Under the pieces are notes generated by a model. The model ran no database searches. It was not told where the DNA came from and saw nothing but the letters and a program-made list of their open reading frames with translations. The position numbers and the translations under genes were made by a program. A stretch of DNA of 64,000 nucleotides, from contig NZ_JAUSUQ010000015.1 of NCBI RefSeq assembly GCF_030814135.1, positions 1 to 64,000 of the forward strand, in the 5' to 3' direction. This stretch comes from Caldalkalibacillus uzonensis. Lineage in GTDB: Bacteria > Bacillota > Bacilli > Caldalkalibacillales > Caldalkalibacillaceae. This document shows, piece by piece, positions 51,815 to 60,036 of the stretch. Position 1 is the stretch's first letter. Each line of letters begins with the position of its first letter.

Positions 51815-53269
51815 TCAGAAATTAAGATTTAAAAACTTGTATTCCAAATAATCTTCCAATCCATGGCGGCCACCTTCACGTCCCATGCCGCTTTGTTTGA
51901 TACCACCAAACGGTGCCTGCACATATCCTAGAGTTGAAGCATTAATTCCCACCATGCCGTATTCTAGTTCATTGGAGACGCGCATGGTGCGTGCCAGATC
52001 ACGCGTATAGAGATAAGCAGCTAGACCGTATGGTGTATCATTGGCCATCTGCACCACTTCTTCATCTGTATTAAATACAATGATTGGTGCAACTGGGCCG
52101 AAGGTTTCTTCACGGTATACCTTCATGTCGGGTGTTACACCACAGAGCACTGTCGGCTGATAAAAGTTTCCCCTTGCATACTCACCCTCAGTAAGCGGCT
52201 GTCCTCCCGCGACGATAACTGCCCCTTTGGAGACAGCATCTTGCACATGTTCCATGACTTTTTCCAACGCTTGCTGATGAATAAGGGGACCCACTTGATT
52301 GGCAGGATCCAGACCATTGCCCACTTTCAATCCTTTCACTTTTTCCACTAATTTGACCGTAAATGCATCAGCCACTTCACTGTGAACAAAAATACGGTTG
52401 GCGCAAATACATGTTTGACCGTTGTTTTGAAATTTGTTGATCATTAAGCCGTCCACCGCGAGATCAAGGTCTGCGTCGTTGAAGACAATATACGGTGCAT
52501 GCCCCCCTAGTTCCAGGGATACCTTCTTCACGGTTTTGGCGGATTGCTCCATTAAGTACTTGCCAACTTGAGTCGATCCCGTAAAACTGATTTTTCTTAC
52601 TTTTTCACTGCTAACAAGCACAGAACCAATTTCTTGGGCATCTCCCAGCACCAGGTTGGCGACACCTCTGGGCAAACCGGCCTGTTCAAAGATTTCAAAT
52701 AAGGCTATAGCTGAAAGCGGTGTCTCCGGTGCTGGCTTAACAACGACAGTACAGCCTGCTGCCAACGCCGGGGCCAACTTTCTAGTAATCATAGAAGAAG
52801 GGAAATTCCAGGGGGTGATGGCCCCTACGACACCGATGGGTTGTCTTTGCACCAGCAGCCGCTGTCTATGTCCAGAAGGCGGGATGATCTCACCGTAGAC
52901 CCGCCGCGCCTCTTCGGCATACCACAACATAAACTCGGCTCCCCAAAGCACTTCACCCTTGGCTTCTTCAAACGGCTTTCCTTGTTCAAGTGTCATGATT
53001 TCGGCCAATCGGTCTGCCTTGTCTATAATTAAATGATAGATTTGACGCAGTATGGCTGCGCGTTCATCTGCTGTACTGTTTGCCCATGCTGGAAATGCCT
53101 GATAAGCTGCTTCTACGGCTTGTTGTGCTTCTTGTGCTCCTCCATAAGCCACCTCAGCCACGACTTCCCCTGTAGCAGGGTTTAAAATAGTTGATTTGGC
53201 ATCTGAACAAGCCTCTGTCCATTGTCCGTCAATATACATTTGTGTTCTTACCTTTACAGACGTTTCCAT
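51815..53269 (-). CDS. Aldehyde dehydrogenase (succinate-semialdehyde dehydrogenase-like)
   Basis: 484 residues from ATG 53269 (RBS GAGAGGAG), one base after the stop of the enolase-type gene. VSLELGGHAPYIVF near 250 and NGQTCICANRIFV near 286 supply the catalytic Glu and Cys; PFGGIKQSGMGREGG closes the active site. The closest recognisable type is GabD, which converts C4 semialdehydes to dicarboxylates. Together with a lyase acting on succinyl-type compounds it suggests the carbon skeleton ends as a C4 dicarboxylate. Confidence 0.93.
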   Translation of the reverse strand: METSVKVRTQMYIDGQWTEACSDAKSTILNPATGEVVAEVAYGGAQEAQQAVEAAYQAFPAWANSTADERAAILRQIYHLIIDKADRLAEIMTLEQGKPFEEAKGEVLWGAEFMLWYAEEARRVYGEIIPPSGHRQRLLVQRQPIGVVGAITPWNFPSSMITRKLAPALAAGCTVVVKPAPETPLSAIALFEIFEQAGLPRGVANLVLGDAQEIGSVLVSSEKVRKISFTGSTQVGKYLMEQSAKTVKKVSLELGGHAPYIVFNDADLDLAVDGLMINKFQNNGQTCICANRIFVHSEVADAFTVKLVEKVKGLKVGNGLDPANQVGPLIHQQALEKVMEHVQDAVSKGAVIVAGGQPLTEGEYARGNFYQPTVLCGVTPDMKVYREETFGPVAPIIVFNTDEEVVQMANDTPYGLAAYLYTRDLARTMRVSNELEYGMVGINASTLGYVQAPFGGIKQSGMGREGGRHGLEDYLEYKFLNLNF

Positions 53270-53270
53270 G

Positions 53271-54401
53271 TTACTCCTCTCCCACGTAGACATGGTTGAT
53301 TTCATATTTTTTCAGTGCCTCTTCATTTAACTCAATGCCAAGCCCCGGTTTTTCCGGTACGATCAAATAACCGTCTGAATCAATCATAAGCGGCTCCTGT
53401 TGAACAAAATCACGCCGGTCAACGGACCACACCGGAGGATCATACGGAAACTCCAAATACGGACAGTGGCTTACCGCTGCAGCAAGATGCAGATTGGCCA
53501 GCAAGCCGATGCCATTGGACCAGGTATGGGGACTAAACCAGGCACCACTACCTTGCACAAGATCAGCAATTTTCTTCACCTGTGTAATCCCTCCCGCCAG
53601 GGCAACATCCGGCTGATAAACGTCAAGGACATGATGTTTATTCATCTCTCTAAAGTCATACCAATTACGGTTCATTTCTCCACCCGCTATACGGAGGCTC
53701 ACCATTTCCCGCAGCTTGGCCATCAGTTCAAAATGGTGTGAGGGCAGGGGCTCTTCAAGCCAAAAAACATTTAATTGTTCAAGTTCCTTGGCAACCTGGC
53801 AGGCCATTTTCAAATCCCAAGTCCGCTCAACATCCCATGGCATTTTCCAGCCCTGGTTGGCATCAACCATAATGTCAAGCTTGTTACCCACTGCTTTTCT
53901 AACCGCTTCGACTACCTTAAGATCTTCTCTCACATCTTCATGATGGAAGCGAATCTTCATTGCTTTAAATCCTTGCTCAACTAACAACTGGGCACGCTCA
54001 GCCCTTTCTTCCGGTGAGACAATTTCACCGGTTGAAGCGTAAGCAAGTAATTTATTTGAACGTCCCCCAAGCAGTTTATAAACGGGCTGACCCGTTGCTT
54101 TTCCAATCAAATCCCATAAGGCCAAATCAAGGGGCCAGCACCGTCCATAGTGGAAATTGATATTGTCAATCACCTGCACATGACGCTCAATGGCAAATGG
54201 ATCCTGGCCGATAAAAAGGTGTTCATGTCCTTCGAATCCAACCATTAAATCTCCAGAACCAATGCCCGTGAGACCTTCATCTGTGTGCACATAGACAATG
54301 GTTGTGGCAAACTTTCTGCGCGGTTCAGGATCCCACGCCGCTTTAAACGGAGGCTCTAGCGGAAGCAGATAGTGCTTGATCTCAACCGATGTAATTTTCA
54401 T
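53271..54401 (-). CDS. Enolase-superfamily enzyme, mandelate racemase subgroup
   Basis: Acts on a carboxylate by taking its alpha proton. 376 residues: capping domain 1-115, then a barrel with metal ligands in VDANQGW (D), FWLEEPL (E) and AGGEMN (E). The His-Asp dyad of the mandelate racemase subgroup is seen in YQPDVALAGG (D) and FSPHTWSNG (H). The K-x-K base motif reads K-I-R, so only one side has a clear base, which favours dehydration or a one-sided reaction over racemisation. The ATG follows AGGAAGG. First gene of a sigma-54-driven operon. The substrate is unknown. Confidence 0.87.
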   Translation of the reverse strand: MKITSVEIKHYLLPLEPPFKAAWDPEPRRKFATTIVYVHTDEGLTGIGSGDLMVGFEGHEHLFIGQDPFAIERHVQVIDNINFHYGRCWPLDLALWDLIGKATGQPVYKLLGGRSNKLLAYASTGEIVSPEERAERAQLLVEQGFKAMKIRFHHEDVREDLKVVEAVRKAVGNKLDIMVDANQGWKMPWDVERTWDLKMACQVAKELEQLNVFWLEEPLPSHHFELMAKLREMVSLRIAGGEMNRNWYDFREMNKHHVLDVYQPDVALAGGITQVKKIADLVQGSGAWFSPHTWSNGIGLLANLHLAAAVSHCPYLEFPYDPPVWSVDRRDFVQQEPLMIDSDGYLIVPEKPGLGIELNEEALKKYEINHVYVGEE

Positions 54402-54450
54402 CTCAACCTTCCTCCCTGAAAAGTTACTCCAATCTTCATGCGCTTATAGA

Positions 54451-54470
54451 TTTGCAAAAATGATGCCAAA
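54451..54470 (-). promoter_or_regulatory. Sigma-54 promoter of the onium-type catabolic operon
   Basis: On the minus strand TTTGGCATCATTTTTGCAAA has GG (54466-54467) and GC (54454-54455) separated by exactly 10 bases, fitting TGGCAC-N5-TTGCA well. Transcription would start near 54442, about 40 bases before the enolase-type gene. The NtrC-type regulator gene lies 1.2 kb away. Confidence 0.82.
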
Positions 54471-54513
54471 GACAAAAATCCCTTTCTGGCAATCATTGAT
54501 TGAATGGGAACAT

Positions 54514-54542
54514 CAAAAGTGTGTGAAGATTCAACACTTTTG
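54514..54542. promoter_or_regulatory. Inverted repeat, candidate enhancer site
   Basis: CAAAAGTGT (54514-54522) and ACACTTTTG (54534-54542) form a 9-bp perfect inverted repeat with an 11-bp spacer, about 50-70 bp upstream of the sigma-54 promoter. This fits binding by a dimeric NtrC-type regulator. A second weaker dyad (TCAC-AGATTCA-GTGA) lies near 54574-54588. Confidence 0.55.
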
Positions 54543-54629
54543 CTGTGTGATTGTTCTACACTGTTGAGGTTTTTCACAGATTCAGTGACCACACAACAGA
54601 CATTCCCCACAGTCAGGGATCATTTGATC

Positions 54630-54677
54630 AAAAAAAAAAGCGCCCTTTTTACTGAGGACGTATACATCATGGCGCTT
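54630..54677 (-). terminator. Terminator of the kinase-regulator-lipoprotein operon
   Basis: On the minus strand AAGCGCC (54671-54677) pairs with GGCGCTT (54638-54644), followed by about ten T (54630-54639). The loop is 26 nt and includes the lipoprotein stop codon, an unusually long loop. Confidence 0.6.
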
Positions 54678-55632
54678 CTAGCAAACCTTTTTCTATTAAA
54701 AATTCTTTCGCTACTTTTGTCAGATCCATGTGTTGAACATCAACCAAATAGTTTAAATGGATCATCTCTTCATTCGTAATGGACCGGGCCAGCTCTTCCA
54801 ATACGGGGATGACAGGGGCGTGTTTATGATACACCTCTTCTAAAACAACAGGTGCGGCATGATAAGGAGGAAAAGCTTGTTGATCATCTTGCAAAACGGT
54901 TAGGTGGTATTCTTCGATTCGGCTGTCTGAGATCATACCGACAGCAACATGAACCCTGTCTTCTTTGACGGCAAGTGTTAAGAGCTCAGAATCAATAGCG
55001 ATGAGTTGATCTTGACTAACAGAAAAATGATACACATGCTGCAAATGTTCCAGACCGTCTTCCCTAATAAGAAATTCTTCATTTGTTGCAAATTTTATAG
55101 GGTGGTCATGAGCTTTAATATACCTGATTAAGTCACTGATAGTGACTAGCTGATGTTCTTCAGCAAATGATTTTTTGACGATAATGCCCCAGCTGCTGTT
55201 AAAGTCACTGCGGTCAAGCCAGATCAGATGATGTTGGGCATCATGCTCTTTTACCGCTGCATAAGCCTCATCCGGATCAAAAATTGGAAGCTCTTTATGA
55301 TAATACATTCGGGCTGTACTGGTGTATTCCCAATATATATCGATGACCTGCTCTTCTATGGCTGTACGGATGGAAGGGCTGTCCAAAAAACGTATCTCTT
55401 TCACATCATAACCTTGGTCCCGCAGTAATAACGCAGTCATCTTCATTAATAAGTATTGTTCGGTGAGAGACTTGGAACCCAGTGTGATCAGCGGGCGTTG
55501 TTCCGACTGTATCACAAGTTCTTTTTCCACTGTCTGGCTGGAGCGGATACTGCAAGAAACAAGCAAGAAGATGCAAAACAATAGGATCAGGGTGTTCAGG
55601 TTAATTTTTATCAAGATGGGGCTTCTTCTCAT
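54667..55632 (-). CDS. OpuCC/ProX-like substrate-binding lipoprotein without ABC partner
   Basis: 321 residues: N-terminal hydrophobic signal ending LLVSCS (lipobox cysteine about 27), then the OpuAC-type fold with TLGSKSLTEQYLLMKM, VIDIYWEYTSTARM and FNSSWGIIVKK, which parallel the G-S-K-x-x-T-E-Q, D-x-Y-x-E-Y-T-x-T and F-N-N-T blocks of OpuCC/ProX osmoprotectant receptors. No permease or ATPase gene is adjacent. It follows the response regulator by 12 bp, so it most likely presents a betaine-like ligand to the kinase rather than to a transporter. Confidence 0.85.
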   Translation of the reverse strand: MRRSPILIKINLNTLILLFCIFLLVSCSIRSSQTVEKELVIQSEQRPLITLGSKSLTEQYLLMKMTALLLRDQGYDVKEIRFLDSPSIRTAIEEQVIDIYWEYTSTARMYYHKELPIFDPDEAYAAVKEHDAQHHLIWLDRSDFNSSWGIIVKKSFAEEHQLVTISDLIRYIKAHDHPIKFATNEEFLIREDGLEHLQHVYHFSVSQDQLIAIDSELLTLAVKEDRVHVAVGMISDSRIEEYHLTVLQDDQQAFPPYHAAPVVLEEVYHKHAPVIPVLEELARSITNEEMIHLNYLVDVQHMDLTKVAKEFLIEKGLLEAP

Positions 55633-55644
55633 CTCTTTTCCCCC

Positions 55645-57012
55645 TCACGATTTCAGACCCATCTTTTTAATTTTATAGATCAGTGCGTGACGGGAAATAC
55701 CCAGTCTCTCTGCTGCCTTGGTTTGATTGCCGTTTGTTTCTTCCAAAGCCTGCTTGATCATTTTGGCCTCCACTTCTTCCAGCACCTTGGGTAAAGGACC
55801 TGATAAGAAATTGAACGACTGGTCCGTTCCGGATGGGAAATTATGTCGTTTTTCTTCAAAATAAAGAGATGCTTGAACTAAGTCTTCCGGATGAATGGTG
55901 CCTTTTCGTTTTAAAATATGCACCCTTTCCAAGATATTTAACAGTTCCCTTACATTGCCCGGCCAATGGTAATCGGAAAGGATGGTGAGACACTGTGCAT
56001 CAATAGATATGTGTTTGTTATACTTTGCATTTAAATAGGACATGTAATGATCAATTAAAAGGGGAATGTCCTCCTTGCGTTCTCGCAATGGGGGCACATT
56101 CACTTCGATTAGGTTTAAGCGATAATAAAGATCCTCTCGGAATGCTCCGGCTTTAACCATTTCTCTTATGTTTTTGTTGGTAGCTGTGATGATTCTGACG
56201 TCCACTTCCTGGTAATCATTACTTCCTAACTGCATGACACGCTTTTCTTCCAGGACATGCAGAAGTTTGGCTTGCATCTTAGCGGAGATTTCCCCAATTT
56301 CATCTAAAAAAATCGTACCGCCGCCAGCTGCAGTAAATTTCCCCGCCTTGGACGAAGTCGCACCGGTAAAAGCACCTTTTTTATAACCAAACAATTCGCT
56401 TTCCAGTAAGGACTCCGGGATAGCAGCACAGTTGATGGACAGAAAGGGCCCGTTTCGACGATGACTATGCTCATGAATCCACTTTGCCAGGGCCGTTTTT
56501 CCCACTCCGCTCTCACCCAGAATTAATATGCTGACATCAGTTTCTTTGACTTGTTCCAATAGTGCCATGATGCTTTTCATTTTTTGGCTTTTAAACTTAA
56601 AGACATTCCTTGTATCGCTTTTTCCGTGCTGGATATTTTTCGATCGTTCAGCACAGTATTTTAAAACAACATCCTTCAGTTCTGCTAATTCAATTGGTTT
56701 ATTCAAATAGTCTGCCGCCCCTAATTTCATGGCCTTAACAGCACTTTCCACATTTCCATAGGCCGTAAGCATAATGACCGGAAGACGCTCCTTATTTTTC
56801 TTAATCTCTTTAAGGACTTCCAATCCTGTCATATCAGGAAGCAAATAGTCCAGAATGACAACATCAACGTGATGATGTTTTAAAAGCGTCAACGCTTCCT
56901 TGCCATTATGAGCCAAATGGCAATGGATAGCTGCCTTCTTCAATTTGCGAGCAATTAATTTACACAACTGGACTTCATCATCAACTATTAATACAGTGTA
57001 TTGCTCTGTCAT
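55645..57012 (-). CDS. NtrC-family response regulator (sigma-54 activator)
   Basis: Activates the sigma-54 promoter of the neighbouring catabolic operon after phosphorylation. 455 residues from ATG 57012 (RBS GGGAGGA): receiver domain with VDDE and acceptor DVVILDYLLPDMTGL (D about 53), AAA+ domain with GESGVGKT, the canonical loop GAFTGA and GGTIFLDEIGE, and a Fis-type DNA-binding end TKAAERLGISRHALIYKIKK. Four-base overlap with the kinase stop (ATGA) shows coupling. All functional residues are present. Confidence 0.94.
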   Translation of the reverse strand: MTEQYTVLIVDDEVQLCKLIARKLKKAAIHCHLAHNGKEALTLLKHHHVDVVILDYLLPDMTGLEVLKEIKKNKERLPVIMLTAYGNVESAVKAMKLGAADYLNKPIELAELKDVVLKYCAERSKNIQHGKSDTRNVFKFKSQKMKSIMALLEQVKETDVSILILGESGVGKTALAKWIHEHSHRRNGPFLSINCAAIPESLLESELFGYKKGAFTGATSSKAGKFTAAGGGTIFLDEIGEISAKMQAKLLHVLEEKRVMQLGSNDYQEVDVRIITATNKNIREMVKAGAFREDLYYRLNLIEVNVPPLRERKEDIPLLIDHYMSYLNAKYNKHISIDAQCLTILSDYHWPGNVRELLNILERVHILKRKGTIHPEDLVQASLYFEEKRHNFPSGTDQSFNFLSGPLPKVLEEVEAKMIKQALEETNGNQTKAAERLGISRHALIYKIKKMGLKS

Positions 57013-59183
57013 ATTAATTCCTCCCTTACTCTGTCTTGTGCAAACCGACATTGAACCTTCGTTCCTTCACCAACCAGGCTGTCTATTGTCAATTCGCCGT
57101 TATGCTCGCTGATAATATCCCTGGCAATGGTTAAGCCGAGCCCATTCCCGCTTTCTTTTGTTGAGAAAAATGGATCAAACAGCCACTCTAAATCCTTTTC
57201 CGGAATACCTGCACCTGTATCAGTAATTGTGACAACTTTCTCCTTGGAGTGATCCCCTACTCCCTCTGTCCCAATGGAGACTGTTAATGTCCCTCCGTCT
57301 GGCATCGCTTCAATGGCATTTAAAACTAAATTTAAGAAGGCCTGGATCAGTTGATCTCTTTGTCCAATCAATTTAAAAGGATGAGCATAGTGGCGGTCGA
57401 CAATTACTCTACATTCACGTAATTTTAAACGCACAAGATGAAGGACTTCTTCCATCACATCCTTGATATCAATCAGTTCTTTGTTTCTTTTGTTTATTTT
57501 AGCAAAGCTCAGAAAGTTATTGACCGTATCTTTCATTCGCTGGACAACCTGGTAGATATCTAACGATAGTTCCTTCACTTCTTCCGTGCAAGCTGCTTCT
57601 TCAGCCGATTCCAACAAAAGCTCAGTAGAACCAGAAAGAATAGCAAGGGGATTCTTGATCTCATGGGCAATGCCTGTTGTAATTTGTCCGATTAAAGCTA
57701 ATTTATCATTTTGTTTGAGGCGTGATTCAAGCAATTTCATCTGGGAAATGTCTTGCAATACGGCGATACTCCCGATTACTTCTTGCTGCTCATTATAAAA
57801 TCTTGCCGTACATATTTTCACAATCAGCTTTTGTCCTTCCGAATTGATAATGTAACTCTCACTTTCTCCTTGAGAAGATTCAGAAGACAATGCGTCCAGC
57901 AGGAGGAAATCATCATCTTGTTTGATTGGCAGCTGTGACAGCGGCTTGCCAATCATGTCTTTACGGCAATAACCCACCATATTTTCAAATTGCTTATTGA
58001 CATAACTAATCTTAGCTTCTTTATTGATCGTAATAATGCCATAAGGAATTCCTTCCAGCACATCTTGCAAATAACGTTCTTTTTCCTCCAGCATTTTTTG
58101 TTTTTGATAATTGCTGTTTCCTACCGAAATAATCGTTTTCCACAGCTCTCCCAATTCATCATCAGGGTACTTATAAATATTTTCCTCGGGTTCATAATAT
58201 ATTTGCTCGCGGTAGCGTTTGGCATAATTGGTCAATCGGACAATCGGATAAACAATGTTGCGCATGCCCGTCCAGATAAAAAGCAGTGAAAGAGCTAATA
58301 TGCTGGCAAAACTGATTGTCAGGACGGATGAAAGTTTTTGGATTGGTTCATAGGCAATATATTCAGGAACCCCAAAGACTAAACTCCAGCCATCACGCAG
58401 GGTTTGGTAAGCAATGATACTTTTCTCATCACGATAATGGTCCTTCAAGACACCATACAAATCATGATCTAAATGACCAAATACTGCTTCTGCTGAAAGA
58501 TCAACACCAATTTCTCTTTCATTCGTGGAAGCAATCACACGACCCTGACTATCGATCAAAAAGCTGAAATGTCCGTTTGTTACACTAAAACTCTTCAAAA
58601 CTTCAGACAGATAATCATTGCTCAGTTCTGCTATTAGTACACCCTTGAACTGCTGCCTATCTGAAAGGACCGGAATGGCTACTGTCACAACGCCTTCACC
58701 GCGGGGGTTAGTTACGAAGTCCGATACAGCATAATTGCGGCTCCAGTACACCTGAGAAAAGTATGGATAATCATAATAGACCGGCTCTATATCCGGAGCA
58801 AACGGAGCCTCAAACAGAATCAACTGGTCCTCATTAAGTAAGTAAATAGAGTGAATGATGGAGCTCTGGGAGATAGCCAATTTAGAACGATGGAAGATTC
58901 GTTCCACATCAAGTTGATGATCTTCAACATTCCCAACAATAAGCCTTAGTTGCAAAACAACATCGGTTAGTTCGTTGTTTAAACGTTTCACCATCCCATC
59001 AGTGGTGACTACATTCGTATTAATAATATCCTGCTCAATGGTTTGTTTTGCATAACCAACAATTAACTGATAAATAATGAGAGTTGGAATAATAAATGTG
59101 ATGGCGAACAAGACCACATACTTTAATCTAATACTTTTTCTTAGAGGACTTACTAATCTGTTATAAAGCGCTGTCAAATCCAT
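57009..59183 (-). CDS. Sensor histidine kinase with extracellular dCache and PAS domains
   Basis: 724 residues: TM1 about 23-45, extracellular double-Cache region about 50-290, TM2 about 295-315, a linker, PAS domain about 365-480 (GIPYGIITINKEAKISYVN), HisKA with GIAHEIKNPLAIL (phospho-His) and HATPase with NLVLNAIEAMPDGG, DTGAGIPE and GNGLGLTI. This is the DctB/AtoS-like layout that pairs with NtrC-type regulators. The ATG follows AAGGAG. The ligand is likely a small carboxylate or the loaded lipoprotein encoded downstream. Confidence 0.93.
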   Translation of the reverse strand: MDLTALYNRLVSPLRKSIRLKYVVLFAITFIIPTLIIYQLIVGYAKQTIEQDIINTNVVTTDGMVKRLNNELTDVVLQLRLIVGNVEDHQLDVERIFHRSKLAISQSSIIHSIYLLNEDQLILFEAPFAPDIEPVYYDYPYFSQVYWSRNYAVSDFVTNPRGEGVVTVAIPVLSDRQQFKGVLIAELSNDYLSEVLKSFSVTNGHFSFLIDSQGRVIASTNEREIGVDLSAEAVFGHLDHDLYGVLKDHYRDEKSIIAYQTLRDGWSLVFGVPEYIAYEPIQKLSSVLTISFASILALSLLFIWTGMRNIVYPIVRLTNYAKRYREQIYYEPEENIYKYPDDELGELWKTIISVGNSNYQKQKMLEEKERYLQDVLEGIPYGIITINKEAKISYVNKQFENMVGYCRKDMIGKPLSQLPIKQDDDFLLLDALSSESSQGESESYIINSEGQKLIVKICTARFYNEQQEVIGSIAVLQDISQMKLLESRLKQNDKLALIGQITTGIAHEIKNPLAILSGSTELLLESAEEAACTEEVKELSLDIYQVVQRMKDTVNNFLSFAKINKRNKELIDIKDVMEEVLHLVRLKLRECRVIVDRHYAHPFKLIGQRDQLIQAFLNLVLNAIEAMPDGGTLTVSIGTEGVGDHSKEKVVTITDTGAGIPEKDLEWLFDPFFSTKESGNGLGLTIARDIISEHNGELTIDSLVGEGTKVQCRFAQDRVREELI

Positions 59184-59265
59184 ACGTGTATCTCCTTATG
59201 TGCACAGTTCTTTGTCCAAATTGTACACATCTTCGATCAGAAATATCTACCCCTTCCGCCATTTT

Positions 59266-59690
59266 TCAATCAAATGGAGCAGTTTTTTGGCCCTGAAACG
59301 TAAATCGGCTAAGAATCACCCGTCGCAACTCCCGCCACAGGCGGTACTGTGCCCCATTTTTTAATGTCAGCTCAGGCAGTTCAACTGCTTGGCGGAATAA
59401 CTCCAGGTCGTCAACAAATGGGATGACACCCCGTAACCTCTTGGTTCAATTGGTTGTTATTCTTCCATTTCTCCACATTAGAACGAACATACAACCGTTC
59501 ATCCCGCTAGTAAAGACGGGGAAGCTCTTTCTTCGCACGGCGCCTCACAATTTGAAAATCCTTCACTTTGCCGTAATAGATAATGCCCCCCGGCGGATAA
59601 TAGCGCTTCTGCTGATACAAGGCCACATATTCACTCTGGGGCTCAAATGGTTCTTGATGTTCCTCAAAGGAACAAAAGCTTCATCTTCGC
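59266..59690 (-). pseudogene. DUF2357/PD-(D/E)xK-type nuclease, C-terminal remnant
   Basis: Three minus-strand segments in different frames line up as one protein end. The first has DEAFVPL, then PQSEYVALYQQKRYYPPGG and IIYYGKVKDFQIVRRRAKKE. The second has ERLYVRSNVEKWK. The third has GVIPFVDDLELFRQAVELPE and YRLWRELRRVI, ending at TGA 59266. This pattern is that of the C-terminal part of restriction-endonuclease-like DUF2357 proteins. Multiple shifts, an internal stop and loss of the N-terminal two-thirds make it a relic. The gap 59691-60003 beyond it shows no gene. Confidence 0.6.
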
Positions 59691-60036
59691 TTTAAAAAGT
59701 ATCCTAACAAATAATTAGCTAATTTGGGGACAAGTGGCTTTATAGTCAATTACGTCGAATGTTCCGTTTAAGTTTTAAAAAAGAGGATAATATCAATAGA
59801 CAACGAAATCTGAGAATAAGAAATCGCTGACAAAGGGAAGGAAGCCAATCCTTAGTGGATTTGGAAATAAACAATTGAAATAAAAATTTGTATAGGGAAT
59901 TCCCCACAAAAACTTAACACAGTCGAGTTATTGCGTACTCTTCAAAGGAGAATAATTTTTATGGTAAAATGACAAGGTGATTTCCCTTCTGTAGCTGGAT
60001 AAAGTGCTTTATAATCTTTACAGGGGGTTGAAACTC

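Noticed and set aside
59691-60003. Search for a promoter or small gene in the gap before the membrane protein gene
   Set aside because: There is an AT-rich stretch with TAAAAT-like words but no convincing -35/-10 pair and no start with ribosome site except that of the membrane protein.
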